Origin: Neopestalotiopsis rosae
Taxonomy: Eukaryota > Ascomycota > Sordariomycetes > Amphisphaeriales > Sporocadaceae
DNA: 64,000 nt
Direction of reading: 5' to 3'
Assembly (NCBI GenBank): GCA_023078685.1
Contig: JALGAS010000001.1
Location: 6,820,001-6,884,000 of the forward strand
The notes below the pieces were generated by a model. That model saw only the letters and a program-made list of their open reading frames with translations. It was not told the origin of the DNA and searched no databases. This document shows, piece after piece, positions 34,538 to 46,332 of the stretch. Both the position numbers and the translations under genes were made by a program. How positions within the stretch are numbered: the stretch's first letter is position 1; the number at the start of each line of letters is the position of its first letter.

Positions 34538-36182
34538 ATGTCTTCATTCTCTGAGAGCTGTAAGTGAGGCTACACGACAAGTTCACACATCAGGCAAACC
34601 GTCTGACGATGCATACTAGCTCCAGTCGTCCCATGGACCGTGAAAGCACTTCTCAAATTCTACGAACCGGTTATTCTGCTGAAAGCGCTTACCATTGCAG
34701 AGCAAGAGACTGCCGTTCCTGCGACATCTTGCGAACTTCCCAACGCTCAGGATCCTGGTGATCTTTTCCGTGCTTTCGTATACAAGCTAGCTCATGTCTG
34801 TGATAATGTCAGTGGCGGTGCGACGATGACCGCATTTATGGTCCTGTCGAACAGCTCAGATGGTGTCAAATACATGTTTGCATCAAATCAAAGGTCGCCA
34901 GACGAACTGGCTGCAACACAGAGGTATGTCGTCAGACTACTACGTCTCGTGGGGAAACCGTCGCCACGGTCGCGGATCACAAGATTGTCAGAGGACGAAG
35001 TGCTCAAGGCTGTTCTTCTATTCAACCAAGAAAGGTTTTCTGGGTACTTTGGAAGACTGCCATTTCAAGCAGAAAAATGTATAGCCAGCTCTTCCGTGTT
35101 AAACCCGGATCATGGTTAGTGAATCCCTCTTTCTAGGCGAAAGATTTGTATCGACTGACAAAGATCGAGTAGAAGAGCTAGTCACCAACAGCATTCGGGA
35201 CTTTATTAGTTCCTCTGGACTGAGAACGCCATTGCCGACTGAGTCGCCTGATTGTGAGTGGACACCCAAGGCCAGGTTCGTAGCATTGGTATGCTGACCG
35301 ACTTTTCTAGTCGTTGACAGATGTATCGAACTGCTGGTTCACGTTTATACACTGTCCAAATCACCAGCCGGGCCTTTGATCGAAGAGCAAGCACGGGAAG
35401 GACGGATGGTCGGTCATAGAAGTCAGGAGTGTTGGTCGGAGTTCCAACATACTTTGAGTCGTATCTTGGCATATGTCGAGTCCATCAAGGTCTTGCGGAA
35501 AGCTCGAAAGACCTGGCCTATCCTGTTCACAAACTATGAAGTTGTTGCTCTTCCTTCAAGTGTGCCGATTCAGAGGCCCACTCGGCGAAAGAGCGAGGCT
35601 GCTGACGGGATCATTGGGCGGATGACGAGGAAGCAGGAAAAGATGAAATTGTTCCGCGACTACGCCAAATCGCTGCAAAATTTCAACCTGGATGAGCGGT
35701 TGCTGAAAGAGTGGCGCAACGAAAAGTTTCGACCCATTGTCCACGCCGAAATCATTCTATTAGACTGGTTGGAGCGGAACGGCGGTGTCTCAAGCCACAC
35801 ATTCTTCAACGACTGGAAATACATTGGCGGCAGCAAGCCCACATGCAAGCTCTGCCACTACTATTTTGAGCTGCACAATGCCAGAGTAGGTCACCGGCCG
35901 AGCCATGGAAACCTCTACACTGCCTGGCGATTTCCAGATGTCACTTCAGCACAAGGTGAAGAGGGCCAACAGGCAAAGCAAGTCATGGTGGATCGGGTGC
36001 TAGGGAAAATCCGGGAAGATGCGTTCGCGCTCGTCGAGAGAAAGGTGCCAGCAAGTCATAAGGATCATGACTCAAACACCTTCTCTGTCAGGTTCACATG
36101 GCAAGATAGACTTACGGCTGAGGAAAGGAGCACGATTGATGTGGATGAGGTTGTGGGTCTAATGAATGAGACTGTCCTGTGA
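34538..36182 (+). CDS. OTT_1508-like deaminase family protein
   Basis: Member of the zinc-dependent deaminase superfamily found in fungi and named for an Orientia protein; substrate unknown, nucleic-acid or nucleotide deamination predicted for the fold. Exons 34538..34559, 34620..35078, 35137..35253 and 35311..36182 give 489 aa. The zinc site is complete: HAE at residues 344-346 (IVHAEIILLDWLE) and C-x2-C at 378-381 (SKPTCKLCHYYFE), 32 residues apart. The N-terminal 330 residues are mostly helical, with no other recognised domain. The first exon is only 22 nt and supplies the ATG. No signal peptide or membrane segment. It stands alone, with no partner genes that suggest a pathway. Confidence 0.8.
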
Positions 36183-36309
36183 GGGGAGTAGGAAAATTGA
36201 TATCTTGGTAGATTGTCAACTGGAGATGATTTTATTCGCGCCAGATCGCTGTGGGCAATGGTAAAGACTTGAACGATGATTAAAAGCGCCACTCGTCATG
36301 CGAGTGTGT

Positions 36310-36933
36310 TCAGGTGCCAACTCGAACTTCAGAGAAGTGGAGGACTAGCTCAGGCTGGCTGGGGTCTGTTGAGCCGAAGGTGTAATGCTTGCCGCATGAT
36401 CCAAACATGGCCTGCTTACCATTAAATGGGCTGTCATTGGCTTGGTTTGGGGAGACACCTGAGTTCATATTATCAATTTGAGCGAAAAGAGATGCGAACT
36501 TATCTGGGCAAAGAAAAGGAAACAACCACATCTGAGCCCCAATCGTGTGCTGTCTTGCAAGACTGCTGGCCGTGCATACGTGTGAACCCTCGCGGTTTGC
36601 GGGGATTATGCTGGACAAAACCCAGTACTCCTCCAACAAATCGAAAGCGTACATCTTAACATGTGTAATATACCTGCACCGTGTTCTCCCCGCTTTCTTG
36701 GCATGGAAGGTGCACGTGCTCTTCCTGATCGCGATGTCTGTTGGAAGCGAGGGACCTTTTCCAAAAATAAAACCAAGCTTCGCGTGATCTGACATCTTAT
36801 AGTATGAGGAGTACACAAAGTGGTCGTAGTTGGTTGCATGATACCGTTTAGGCTCATGGTGCAAGACCCTATTGGGCAAACTATATCCCAAAGTATAGAG
36901 GTTTTTAGTGCGCGATAGCGAGGCAATTACCAT
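36310..36933 (-). CDS. Hypothetical ORF, doubtful
   Basis: An open frame of about 207 codons from the ATG at 36933, continuing open to about 37044. No family recognised. It has five scattered Cys and no obvious signal peptide from this start. Composition is plausible for coding but an intron-split or decayed gene cannot be excluded. Start and reality are uncertain. Confidence 0.25.
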   Translation of the reverse strand: MVIASLSRTKNLYTLGYSLPNRVLHHEPKRYHATNYDHFVYSSYYKMSDHAKLGFIFGKGPSLPTDIAIRKSTCTFHAKKAGRTRCRYITHVKMYAFDLLEEYWVLSSIIPANREGSHVCTASSLARQHTIGAQMWLFPFLCPDKFASLFAQIDNMNSGVSPNQANDSPFNGKQAMFGSCGKHYTFGSTDPSQPELVLHFSEVRVGT

Positions 36934-37746
36934 TTTGCGACATCCGAATACCGATGACAACATCGCCCAGCCGAGCTCGGAAATTAAGGACCCAAGTTGC
37001 AATATAGGGAGATACAGAGTGGCAGAACAAGCGATACACAGCAATGCGGACGACTTCTGTTATTCCCGTCACTAGACTCCACTTCAACAGAGATGGAAAC
37101 GGTGAACACGGCAATGATTATAACATCACATGAGTAGATTTGGGAGACTGTGAGGTTGGATCTCACGAGGGGGATCAGACTTGATAAGGGGCTGCAGAGT
37201 CTCGACGTTTTCTTTTTTCATCGTCGCCGCAGATGTTGTACTGCTAGATACCACATTTCATTTTGGGACGCTTTGTAATGCCACGTGAAGACGAGATTAT
37301 TACTTACCATTTTGATAACACTGATCAATCTGGGATTAATTAACACAACTGACATGATGGCCGCGCGGACCGGCGAATGAGAGGGCAGCGATACCCCCGG
37401 AGATAGTCTAGGGCTGGTTCGGACGAAACCTCTGTCCAGCATTTGTGTCTCTAATCGGGAAGGACGCTCGGCCACACCAGCCGAACATGGGATCCACAGC
37501 GTCACAACCGCTATCTACATAGCACAGCGCGGATCCCACACAGACATCACATGTATCCTGGAGAGGTTCCCAGAATCGAGTTATATACCTGCTTTTGTCT
37601 TGGCAACCAAAGACCCGTGCTAAAATGTTCAGTTTGGACTCATTCACTCGTTTTTCCATACCACCTTGATCCCTACCTGCAATTGTGCAATTCATTCTTT
37701 TGATTTTTCGGGTGCCAAGGAAAACTGTTCAACCCGTCCACCAGCG
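36934..37746. other. Intergenic
   Basis: No gene identified; includes the promoter of the secreted propeller-like gene. Confidence 0.45.
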
Positions 37747-38988
37747 ATGGCTTGCTTAAGCTTCTTGCGTACCCGATTCCTTCTTATAGTGGCCGTCGTG
37801 GTTGGTCTAGCGCACTGCCGGCCCTGGATCAGCCCCTTTGCGGAACCTCACCCCTGTGCTCAGGCTGCCCCAGCACAGACACAATTGGACCTCAACTCGA
37901 CAGTGCTCAGCGTACAGAGTCGACCATGGGGTATCGTGTACTTGGATGAGACGACCGCCTTTGCCGCCATTAACTTTTCCGTCGGGGTTCTCGACACAAC
38001 AGAGTTCACCCCAAAGCTGAAGTATATGCTGCCGCTGCCGCCGGCATTCCTCATTGGCAACGATGATGTCGACGAAGATGGCTATGGACTTCGTGAGATG
38101 GCATTGACCCACGACAAGGAGAACCTATACGTCGCTACAGGTTACGGTGCTGTCATCCTCGATGTTCCTCGTGCACTTGCTGGACGCAACGATTCATTTG
38201 TCGGCACCCTCAGCAGCAACGGCGTCGCGGGAAGGAGTGCGATCGAGGTGTCCATTACCGCCGACGACAAGTTTGCCTTTGTCAGTCAGGAGTTCGGAAG
38301 CAACACGACACATGATCTCGGCGGCATCGAGGTCTGGGGAGTCACCCGCCAGGCCAACCGGACCGTGACAAGCGTGCATAAAGGCTTCATTGGGCTAGGA
38401 TTCCGCACCATTGGCCAACAATTTTCGGCGGACCACAGCAGATTATTTGTCACGAGCGAAATCAATGGCACCGCAAGGTCCTTGAACGAGACCGGCGGCG
38501 TCATCAGCGTCTTGGACGTGGCCACACTGCGCAATGTCCCGAACCAGTCATTGGTCAAGAACGTGGCTGGTGGATGTCATCCAGTGCGTTCCGTCATGTC
38601 GGTCGACGGGAAACAGCTTTGGGTCACGACCCGAGAGTCAAATCAGGTGTTGGCCTTTGACGCGGTCGCGCTCGCCGACAACACGACGATGGACCCGCTG
38701 CTGGCGACGCTTGGAACGGGTACATCACCCTTGGGCATCACTGCCATCAAGGACTATATCTTTGTCGCCGATTCCAACAGATTCTTATACAGCGGCACGA
38801 CTACCGGCGTCTCAGTCTTCAACATCAAGGATGCATTGCAAAAGGGGACAATCAACTTCCCGCAAATACCTACGGGGGCCTTCCCGCGCTCGCTAGCGGC
38901 TAGTCCTAGCGGGAATGTGCTGCTCGTCTCTGAGTTCAATGCTTCGAGCATCCGGGCGGTGGACATCAGCGCATTGAGTGCCGTGTAG
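37747..38988 (+). CDS. Secreted beta-propeller-like (YVTN-type) protein
   Basis: Single exon, 413 aa. The ATG at 37747 begins a clear signal peptide (FLLIVAVVVGLAHC). The mature chain has repeated strand-turn blocks such as DKENLYVATGYGAVILDV, DDKFAFVSQEFG, DHSRLFVTSEING, DGKQLWVTTRESNQVLAFD and SGNVLLVSEFNASSI, spaced 40-60 residues apart, as in six- or seven-bladed YVTN/lactonase-like propellers. Many Asn-x-Ser/Thr sites suggest N-glycosylation. No catalytic residues can be assigned, so it may be an enzyme (lactonase-type) or a binding protein. Confidence 0.75.
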   Translation: MACLSFLRTRFLLIVAVVVGLAHCRPWISPFAEPHPCAQAAPAQTQLDLNSTVLSVQSRPWGIVYLDETTAFAAINFSVGVLDTTEFTPKLKYMLPLPPAFLIGNDDVDEDGYGLREMALTHDKENLYVATGYGAVILDVPRALAGRNDSFVGTLSSNGVAGRSAIEVSITADDKFAFVSQEFGSNTTHDLGGIEVWGVTRQANRTVTSVHKGFIGLGFRTIGQQFSADHSRLFVTSEINGTARSLNETGGVISVLDVATLRNVPNQSLVKNVAGGCHPVRSVMSVDGKQLWVTTRESNQVLAFDAVALADNTTMDPLLATLGTGTSPLGITAIKDYIFVADSNRFLYSGTTTGVSVFNIKDALQKGTINFPQIPTGAFPRSLAASPSGNVLLVSEFNASSIRAVDISALSAV

Positions 38989-40206
38989 TCAAAAGTGTAT
39001 CTTGTATAAAGAAGATGGGAAAAGAGGAATGACTGTATATAAAGCTTGAGATATGTCCATGCGGTGGTTGCGAGGTTGCATCCAGTAAATACTAGAAATT
39101 ACAATCACACTGTCATTAAGCTCTGCGCTACCGACCCTGGTGCATGCCTGATCGACCCCGAGTGAGCCCACTAGAGAACACCGGCGTGATCCTTCGGGGC
39201 CCCTGGGCTGGCACTACTGCTGCACTCCAAACACTGATCGGATGGCTCAGTGAAGCCAATGCAGGGGAAAGGGATGACATAAAAGCTGGTTGAAAGAATC
39301 ACGTATTTGAGAAAAGCGATCAACCCTTCGGGCTTTTCGCGAAAACTTCAATAAGAATGGTTGCTCATGAGGGACCCCAGGATGCACAACAGTGTAATGG
39401 CTGGCCTGTCGCGGAGGGCATACAGTCGCATTCGGGTGTGACGCTCACTATATGCGCTGTAGGCCCGCTACTCAGCACCCATGGGCGACCTAGTTCTGGA
39501 GGGCCCCCCGGTCACGCCAGTGAGGGCCTACAACATCACTCCCGGGCATCAACTCAATAGAACGGGCGTCGCTGGAGATTCGAAGCCTGAGTCGTCACTG
39601 ATCGTACGGTTCAAAGCAAAAATCCTATTACATGAGCGCTGGAAGCAACTAAGCACCCTTTCCACCTGGCACCTGGCCCCTTACATAGCAAAGTCTCGCG
39701 CCTGCCACAGTGCTATTATACTCTTGGTCTCACTGCCCTTGTCGGTGGTCATGTCCTCATCAGTCAAGCTTACTACCAAAATGGTGAACAATCCTTTCCT
39801 ATTTCGCGGGTGTGGCTGATTTTCCACGTGTGCATGCTGAACCAACCTGGTCTCACCCCGCATTGGTCTTTGCCTGCGTGTGATTGAAAATCCTCTTGGC
39901 TTGGCATCATCATTAAATGTATATCAGCTACTGCACACGTCGCTCGCAATTTCTCCTATTCAATTCACGATTCCACGAGATTCCAATGAGGTAGACAGCA
40001 ACACTGCCGAGATAGTGAGAGCAAGTGTAACATAATTTGGTGAGTTTTGTGACCCATCAACGAGCAGGAGTAGGCAAAGGCATTGAATACTAACCAGAGT
40101 CTGACTCCAGTACTGACTGGCATATATAATCCAGGGTTGCTGCACGAGGAGCGGGTTGCATTGAGCCCTATAAGCAGCATTGTAGCACTTACGACACACC
40201 GGCAGC
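38989..40206. other. Intergenic
   Basis: 1.2 kb without a supported gene; the open frames near 39357-39819 lack any protein-like features. Confidence 0.5.
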
Positions 40207-41375
40207 ATGGATGCGAATCAGGACCACAAGCTACAGCTAATGTGGCGCTACCTGATACAACTCTGCGGTGTTCCTGGCTCGGAGAATGGGGGCAGGTCAG
40301 ATGCCGGTTCCTGGCCGCGGCTCACTGACATGACGACTGACGAGTTCCGGCACGAGCTCTGGAACTTCATTCTGTCCGAGCATCCAGATGCATTGGTTCT
40401 GCGATTTCTTCGCGCTCGGAAATGGGATGTCGAAGCAGCTATGGCCATGCTTCTGTCTGCAGTCCGATGGCGTCGCGAAAAACAATTGGACGAGACCGTA
40501 ATCTTGACAGGCGAGAGCGTCGGACTTAAGCCCGATCCTTCGGAAGATGACAAGGGCTTCATTGCTCAATATCGTTCGGGCAAGAGTTATGTCCGCGGCA
40601 CCGACAAGGAGAACCGGCCAATTTATATCATCAAAGTCGGTCTTCACGATCCCAACTTGCAATCATCAGAGGCAATGGAGACGTATATTCTGCATAATGT
40701 TGAGAGTATACGACTCTTGGTCAAGCCACCACAGGACAAATTCTGTCTTCTGTTTGATATGACTGGCTTCGGCTTGAAGAACATGGACTTTCATGTGGTT
40801 AAGTTTCTCCTGCTCATATTTGAGTCAAAGTATCCGGAAACTCTGGGCCTTGTTCTTATTCATAATGCACCATTTGTATTTTGGGGTAAGTGAAATGGGG
40901 AATTTGATCCGTTTTATTGGATCATCCCAGCTGATATTCATGCTTAGGATTATGGAATATTATCAAGGGTTGGCTCGACCCCGTGATCGCGGCCAAGATC
41001 AATTTCACCCGCAGGCCGGCAGACTTGCTCAAGTTCATCTCCGAGGAAAACCTGCAGTCAAACTATGGTGGACGAGATGAGTGGGTGTACAAGTACATTG
41101 AGCCAAAGGGAGACGAAAATGCAAAATTATCGGACAAGGAGGAACGAATGGAGATCCAAAAAGAACGCGACGAGCTCATCAACAGATTTGAGCAAGAAAC
41201 AATCGCGTGGGCAGCTTTGCCCATTGATCAACCGAGCATGAAAAGGAACGAGACAGCAGATCTTTTGAGACAAAACTACTGGAAACTTGATCCATATATC
41301 AGATCAACGACATATTACAAGCGAGCAGGAGTGGTGGATACCCAGGGCAACGTCAACTTTCACGCAGCTAGGTAG
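40207..41375 (+). CDS. Sec14-like CRAL-TRIO lipid-transfer protein
   Basis: Binds and exchanges phospholipids between membranes. Exons 40207..40885 and 40948..41375 give 368 aa. The CRAL-TRIO N-terminal helices carry DALVLRFLRARKWDVEAAMAML. The lipid-binding domain follows: GTDKENRPIYIIKV, FCLLFDMTGFGLKNMD, YPETLGLVLIHNAPFVFWG, completed across the intron as LWNIIKGWLDPVIAAKI. The C-terminus is charged with a helical segment (KEERMEIQKERDELINRFEQ). No membrane segment. It looks like a housekeeping or stress lipid-transfer gene rather than a cluster member. Confidence 0.92.
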
Positions 41376-42638
41376 ATGAACCGAGGGACGGATCAAAAGC
41401 CAGGGACAATGCGACGACAGCGCATATGCGAGCGGCTATGAGAATACGATAGGCGACGAATCAATAGTTGGGTATCGGCCGTGCATTAGGCACATCTTGA
41501 CGTGTACCCTACCCCTGGTTCGCACCGATTGCTGCGAACTCCTGTCGGGTACTTGGAGCAAGTCGAGTCGTTTGTTTGTTGAAAAGTTCCCAGCAAGTCT
41601 TGATGGATTTTCACGTGGCGTAGAAAATGCGCGTTTTTATCGACAGTGGAGGCACAGAAGACAAGCTTCTGTTAGCTTTCATGATGCGCATATACGACCA
41701 AGGAGCCCATGTCATTTCGGCAGTAGATTGGACGGGCGGCAATGAAGCCGCAACCTGTTGGGCATGGCGTGGAGTGGCGTGGCGTTGTGTCGCATACGCC
41801 AACTAATCAGGTCAAGCTTCACCCAAGCTTCATCCCGCATATCTACCCGTTCCCCATGGGGTCCCGCCTAGTCTCCCCGAGATTGGCAGACTTGTTGGAG
41901 AAAATGGTTCATTGCGTGTCCCCCGCTCAGGTGGACCGACGGCATGAATTTGGGGTAAGGGGAGAATACGCGACTGACCCTCTGGATCTCGGGACTTTGC
42001 AGGCTATCATGTGATTAAGGTTTGTTTGCAATCATGACCAACCCCTCGGATGATTGGCCCAACTAGATCAATGGATCATGAATCCGGCCTAGAAGACATT
42101 CTTGAAGCGCACAAATCGGCGTTGCTGTTTCTCGGATCGCGGCTTATTGTCCTGGTTGGATCGCCAGAGCCGTATAGGTAAAGATGTTCCCCATGCCATG
42201 GTTACATTCTACTTGCAAATAGCTCCAAATGTACCTGCTTTTTCGAATGGTCCAAGGCCCACGAATGAGACGGAATCTTTTATTCCACCTCTGATGCCTG
42301 CACCACCACTGTCACGAGGTCTTCTTCATGCGACGCTACAGACTGGCAGTGCAATTCCCAAAGTTGCTGTCTTGGGCCGCTCCAGATTCGCGAATTTGCT
42401 GGTGACAGGTAGTAACGAGAGAAAACAACACTCATCTTTATTGTTATTGGAGCGGAAATGCCAGGCGCTCCGCAATTTATGTTGATTAATCTGGACGATC
42501 CAGGTTCCGAGTATAAAGATGCCTGATATAAATAGACAGGGCCATGCGGCGATTCGGTAACGATTTTCATGGAGCAGTATAGCACACTCGCATCCTCGTT
42601 CATCCAGTGCTAGCGGTCATTCAGCCAGATCAATCAGC
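41376..42638. other. Intergenic, abfB promoter at the right end
   Basis: No gene. TATAAATA at 42527-42534 lies about 105 bp upstream of the abfB ATG and is a good TATA candidate. Confidence 0.5.
42527..42534 (+). promoter_or_regulatory. TATA box candidate of abfB
   Basis: TATAAATA about 105 bp upstream of the start codon at 42639; position and sequence fit a core promoter. A weaker TATAAAG-like match lies 15 bp further upstream. Confidence 0.5.
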
Positions 42639-44347
42639 ATGTTTTCACGACCCAGTCTTACGCAACTCTGTGCCTGCGCACTTGGCCTCGTTGCCACAGT
42701 GGCCGCTGGGCCTTGCGACATCTACGCTTCGGGAGGCACACCGTGTATCGCTGCAGTAAGTACTAAAAGCTTGTGATGTTGTGAATTCCTACATATTTTC
42801 TTTCTACAGTGTGCAGTGTGCTCTCGAGAACTTGTATTCTGGCTCCGCGTTCTGCCCAGGAGATGAACTGCGCGTTGCCTGGAGCTCCAACACTGTGTAG
42901 AAATCTCTATACAATCCTGAAGAAAACAAGAAGCTGACACACTTCGAACTAGCACTCCACTACTCGTGCTTTGTACAGCGCATTCAGTGGTGCCCTCTAC
43001 CAGGTCAAGCGTGGCTCTGACGGTGCTACCACGACCATTTCGCCTGTCTCTGCCGGCGGTGTTGCCAACGCAGCAGCTCAGGACACCTTCTGCGCCAGCA
43101 CCACTTGCCTGATCACCATCATCTACGATCAGTCCGGCCGTGGCAACCATCTCACTCAGGCCCCACCTGGTGGTTTCCAGGGCCCCGAGGCCAATGGATA
43201 CGATAACCTGGCCAGTGCCATTGGTGCGCCTGTCACGCTGAATGGTGCCAAGGCATACGGTGTCTTCATCTCGCCGGGAACTGGCTACCGCAACAACGCC
43301 GTCAGCGGCTCCGCCACTGGTGATGCCTCGGAGGGCATGTATGCTGTCCTGGATGGAACTCACTACAATGGAGGCTGCTGTTTCGACTACGGCAATGCTG
43401 AGACGAGCAGTACTGACACTGGCAATGGCCACATGGAGGCTATTTACTACGGTGACAACACCGTGTGGGGCACGGGTTCCGGCAGCGGCCCGTGGTTCAT
43501 GGCTGATCTCGAGAACGGCCTGTTCTCGGGCGCCAGCTCCGGCCAGAACACGGCTGACCCTTCGCTCTCCTACCGATTCCTCACTGCTGCCCTCAAGGGT
43601 GGACAGAACGTGTGGGCCCTGCGTGGTGGCAACTCCGCCTCTGGCTCATTGTCGACCTACTACAACGGCGCACGCCCAAGTGCTTCCGGCTACAACCCGA
43701 TGTCGAAGGAGGGTGCCATCATTCTTGGTATTGGTGGTGACAACAGTGTCGGTGCCCAGGGCACTTTCTACGAGGGTGTTATGACCACTGGATACCCGTC
43801 CGATGCCACCGAGAACTCGGTCCAGGCCAACATTGTGGCTGCCAAATACGCCACTACTTCGCTGACCAGCGGCCCCGCTCTGACCGTCGGCTCCTCCATC
43901 TCGCTCCGGGCCACGACCTCCGGCTACACGGACCACTACCTCGCACACACGGGTGCCACTGTCAACAGCCAGGTCGTGACCTCCGCGAGCTCCACCACCC
44001 TCAAGCAACAGGCCAGCTGGAAAGTCCGTGCCGGTCTTGGCAACAGCGCTTGCTTCTCCTTTGAGTCCACCGACACGGCCGGCAGCTACATTCGCCATTA
44101 CGACTTTGTGCTCCAGGTCGCCGCCAGCGACGGCACCAAGCAGTTCAACGAGGACGCCACCTTCTGCCCTCACACTGGTCTCAACGGCCAGGGCAACTCC
44201 ATCCTGGCCTGGGGCTACCCTACGCGCTGGATCCGCCACTACAGCAACGTGGGCTACGCGGCCAGCAACGGCGGCGTGCACACCTTTGACTCGGCCACGT
44301 CGTTCAACGATGATGTGAGCTGGGTGGTTGGCACCAGCTTTGCCTAG
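42639..44347 (+). CDS. abfB: GH54 alpha-L-arabinofuranosidase B with CBM42, secreted
   Basis: Removes arabinose side chains from arabinoxylan and arabinan outside the cell. Exon 1 42639..42755 encodes the signal peptide (ALGLVATVAAG) and GPCDIYASGGTPCIAA; exon 2 42953..44347 resumes at HSTTRALYSAFSGALYQ, as in Aspergillus AbfB. The catalytic GH54 domain includes CLITIIYDQSGRGNHLTQAP and GGCCFDYGNAETSSTDTG (vicinal disulphide CC) and MSKEGAIILGIGGDNS. The C-terminal arabinose-binding CBM42 runs from SISLRATTSGYTDHYLAH to the end (HEDATFCP-equivalent NEDATFCPHTG). About 503 aa, full length. The intron 42756..42952 is 197 nt and could be two smaller introns around a cassette. Confidence 0.95.
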
Positions 44348-44855
44348 ATTTAAAGTTGCGAACACAAATACTTACCGAGGGGTCAATATTGACCCCCACC
44401 CGCCGTTATCGATTGCTGCAGTCTTGCCGTTCTCAGCCTCTTCTGGAAACCTTTCGTCCAATTCGAGTGAATGATCCAAAGTTCAAAGAGTGGTGCCCGA
44501 TGTCTTTAACTCTCCGACTCCCCGAGTGGATATAGTTTGCCAAGCAAGGGACTTGAAAATAGCGCAGGTTTACGAGGACCCTTGGGACCCTAGGGGATCA
44601 GTTTGGCTCTACTAGGTAGGCGGTATCAGGGAAGCTACACCACGTAAAAATAGCGATCAATCAGCCGCAGCGGGGGTGGTGTTGGCAATAGTGGAGTATC
44701 TCAATCGCGACCGAGAGCCGGCAGATCTCGATAGATATCTATTAAATAAAGTGGTTGTCTGCTGTACACACCGGCAGTTCTTTTGCTGTCGCAGTTTATT
44801 TGCAATTGTGAACATTGACCGTACTGACAAGAGCATCACCTGAAATCAACTCAAA
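44348..44855. other. Intergenic
   Basis: Nothing recognised beyond the likely abfB 3' UTR and the promoter of the next gene. Confidence 0.5.
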
Positions 44856-45860
44856 ATGGACAAGTTGCAGAAAAAGTCCATCATTACTGCCCGCGGATTC
44901 ACGTATACTTACTACGTGTCCGACCCCGCGCAGACTTCAAAGGACACCCCTACCTTGTTTCTGATCCATGGCTTCCCCGACGATGCGCATCTCTGGGAGG
45001 GAATCATCTCGAGGCTGCCGCAATACCGTGTGATTGCCCCCGACATGCTCGGGTACAGCGGGACGTCCAAGCCCACGGACCCCGCCGCATACGACTTCAG
45101 CGCCATCGCCGAGGACCTTGCACAGATCCTGGACGCCGAAGGCGTCGACAAGGCCGTAACGGCCGGCCACGACTGGGGCTCCGCCGTCGCTCAGCGCTTC
45201 TACGCCCACCAGCCCGAGCGCGTCTCGGCCCTGGTCCTGCTCAACGTCGCCTACTCCCTTCCCTCCACGGAGCCCTTTGACCTCGACGCCGCCAACGCCT
45301 TTTTGGAAAAGACGTTTGGCCGTCCCTTGCTGGCGTACCAGGAGCTGCTCATCAGCGAGGAGGGCCCGGAAACCCTGAGAAAGCACGTGGGCCGGCTGTA
45401 CGACGGCATGCACGGCGCCCCGCCCGACTTCTTTGGCGAGCTCCTGTGCACGCGCGGCAACTTTAAAAAGTGGCTGCTCAACGAGAACCAGGACTGGGAC
45501 GTCGAGGTGCGCGAGTACGCCAAGGACGCGGAGCTCAAGCGTCGCTACGTCGAGAGGCTGGAGCGCGACGGCTTCGAGGCGCCCATCTGCTACTACCGCG
45601 GCAACACGGAGCACGTGCAGCACGCCGTGGAAAAGGACATGCCGCGCGACCGCTTCGTGGTGAAAGTGCCGCTGCTCTACTTTATCGCTACCCAGGACGC
45701 CGTCTGCCGGCCCGAGGCCATGATCCCGGCCAAGCTGGGCGGCTTCGTGCCGGACCTGGAAGAGGTCACCCTGGAGTGCTCGCACTGGAGTCCGCTGGAA
45801 GTGCCGGGGCCCATTGCTACTGCACTGGATGAGTTTGTCAAGAGGAAGGTGTCTGCTTGA
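44856..45860 (+). CDS. Alpha/beta hydrolase, soluble epoxide hydrolase-like
   Basis: Single exon, 334 aa. Hydrolase-fold landmarks: oxyanion motif HGFPDD with LWEGIISRLPQYRVIAPDMLGYSGTS, nucleophile elbow GHDWGSAVA (Asp nucleophile), acid Asp in FIATQDAVCRPE, and catalytic His in CSHWSPLEVP. The Asp nucleophile and the HGFP motif fit epoxide hydrolases and haloalkane dehalogenases rather than esterases. No signal peptide. The coding region is markedly richer in G/C at third positions than its neighbours (especially 45050-45800). Same strand as the small Zn2Cys6 gene downstream. Confidence 0.85.
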   Translation: MDKLQKKSIITARGFTYTYYVSDPAQTSKDTPTLFLIHGFPDDAHLWEGIISRLPQYRVIAPDMLGYSGTSKPTDPAAYDFSAIAEDLAQILDAEGVDKAVTAGHDWGSAVAQRFYAHQPERVSALVLLNVAYSLPSTEPFDLDAANAFLEKTFGRPLLAYQELLISEEGPETLRKHVGRLYDGMHGAPPDFFGELLCTRGNFKKWLLNENQDWDVEVREYAKDAELKRRYVERLERDGFEAPICYYRGNTEHVQHAVEKDMPRDRFVVKVPLLYFIATQDAVCRPEAMIPAKLGGFVPDLEEVTLECSHWSPLEVPGPIATALDEFVKRKVSA

Positions 45861-46332
45861 ATGGTCCAGTGAGAGATATCTTAGGTCATAATTTTGCCAT
45901 TTCAATATTGTAGCACATTAATTGAATGGCATCAGTGGCAGTCAAATGATGCAATTCGGAGTTTTTTGTTCGATTTGAAGAACGGTAGCTGGGCAGCTGC
46001 ATTCCATGGCTTCAGTGAATTCAATATGCTGACTGTAACCCAGCTTAATGCCTCTAGGTTATCAAAGTTGTGTCACGTATCGCTGCTGTCAGCAGCCAGG
46101 ATTGATGCCGTGTCAGCCCGGACTTTTAGTGCGTTCTAGTACTTCCAGAGGCTGAATGCACTAAGCATGCCTTACCTACAGCGTTGTGCCCCACTGTGCT
46201 GAATGCTCCCGTCTCAACAAATTGATTCCTTCTTCAACATATTCCATTACCCCTTCATTTCATCACACATCTAGACAATTTATCGCTGATATCTTCATAT
46301 TTTGTTTGATCTTATTTTTGGATGCCGCGACT
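45861..46332. other. Intergenic
   Basis: AT-rich spacer upstream of the Zn2Cys6 gene. No gene seen. Confidence 0.5.

Noticed and set aside
35105..35136. Very short 22-nt intron in the deaminase gene
   Set aside because: A 58-nt intron (35079..35136) with a GTATAG donor joins the exons in phase and is of normal size.
42722..44365. Two long minus-strand frames (236 and 239 codons)
   Set aside because: Antisense shadows of abfB.
44937..45905. 322-codon minus-strand open frame
   Set aside because: Antisense to the epoxide-hydrolase-like gene; open because of G/C-rich third positions. No family features.
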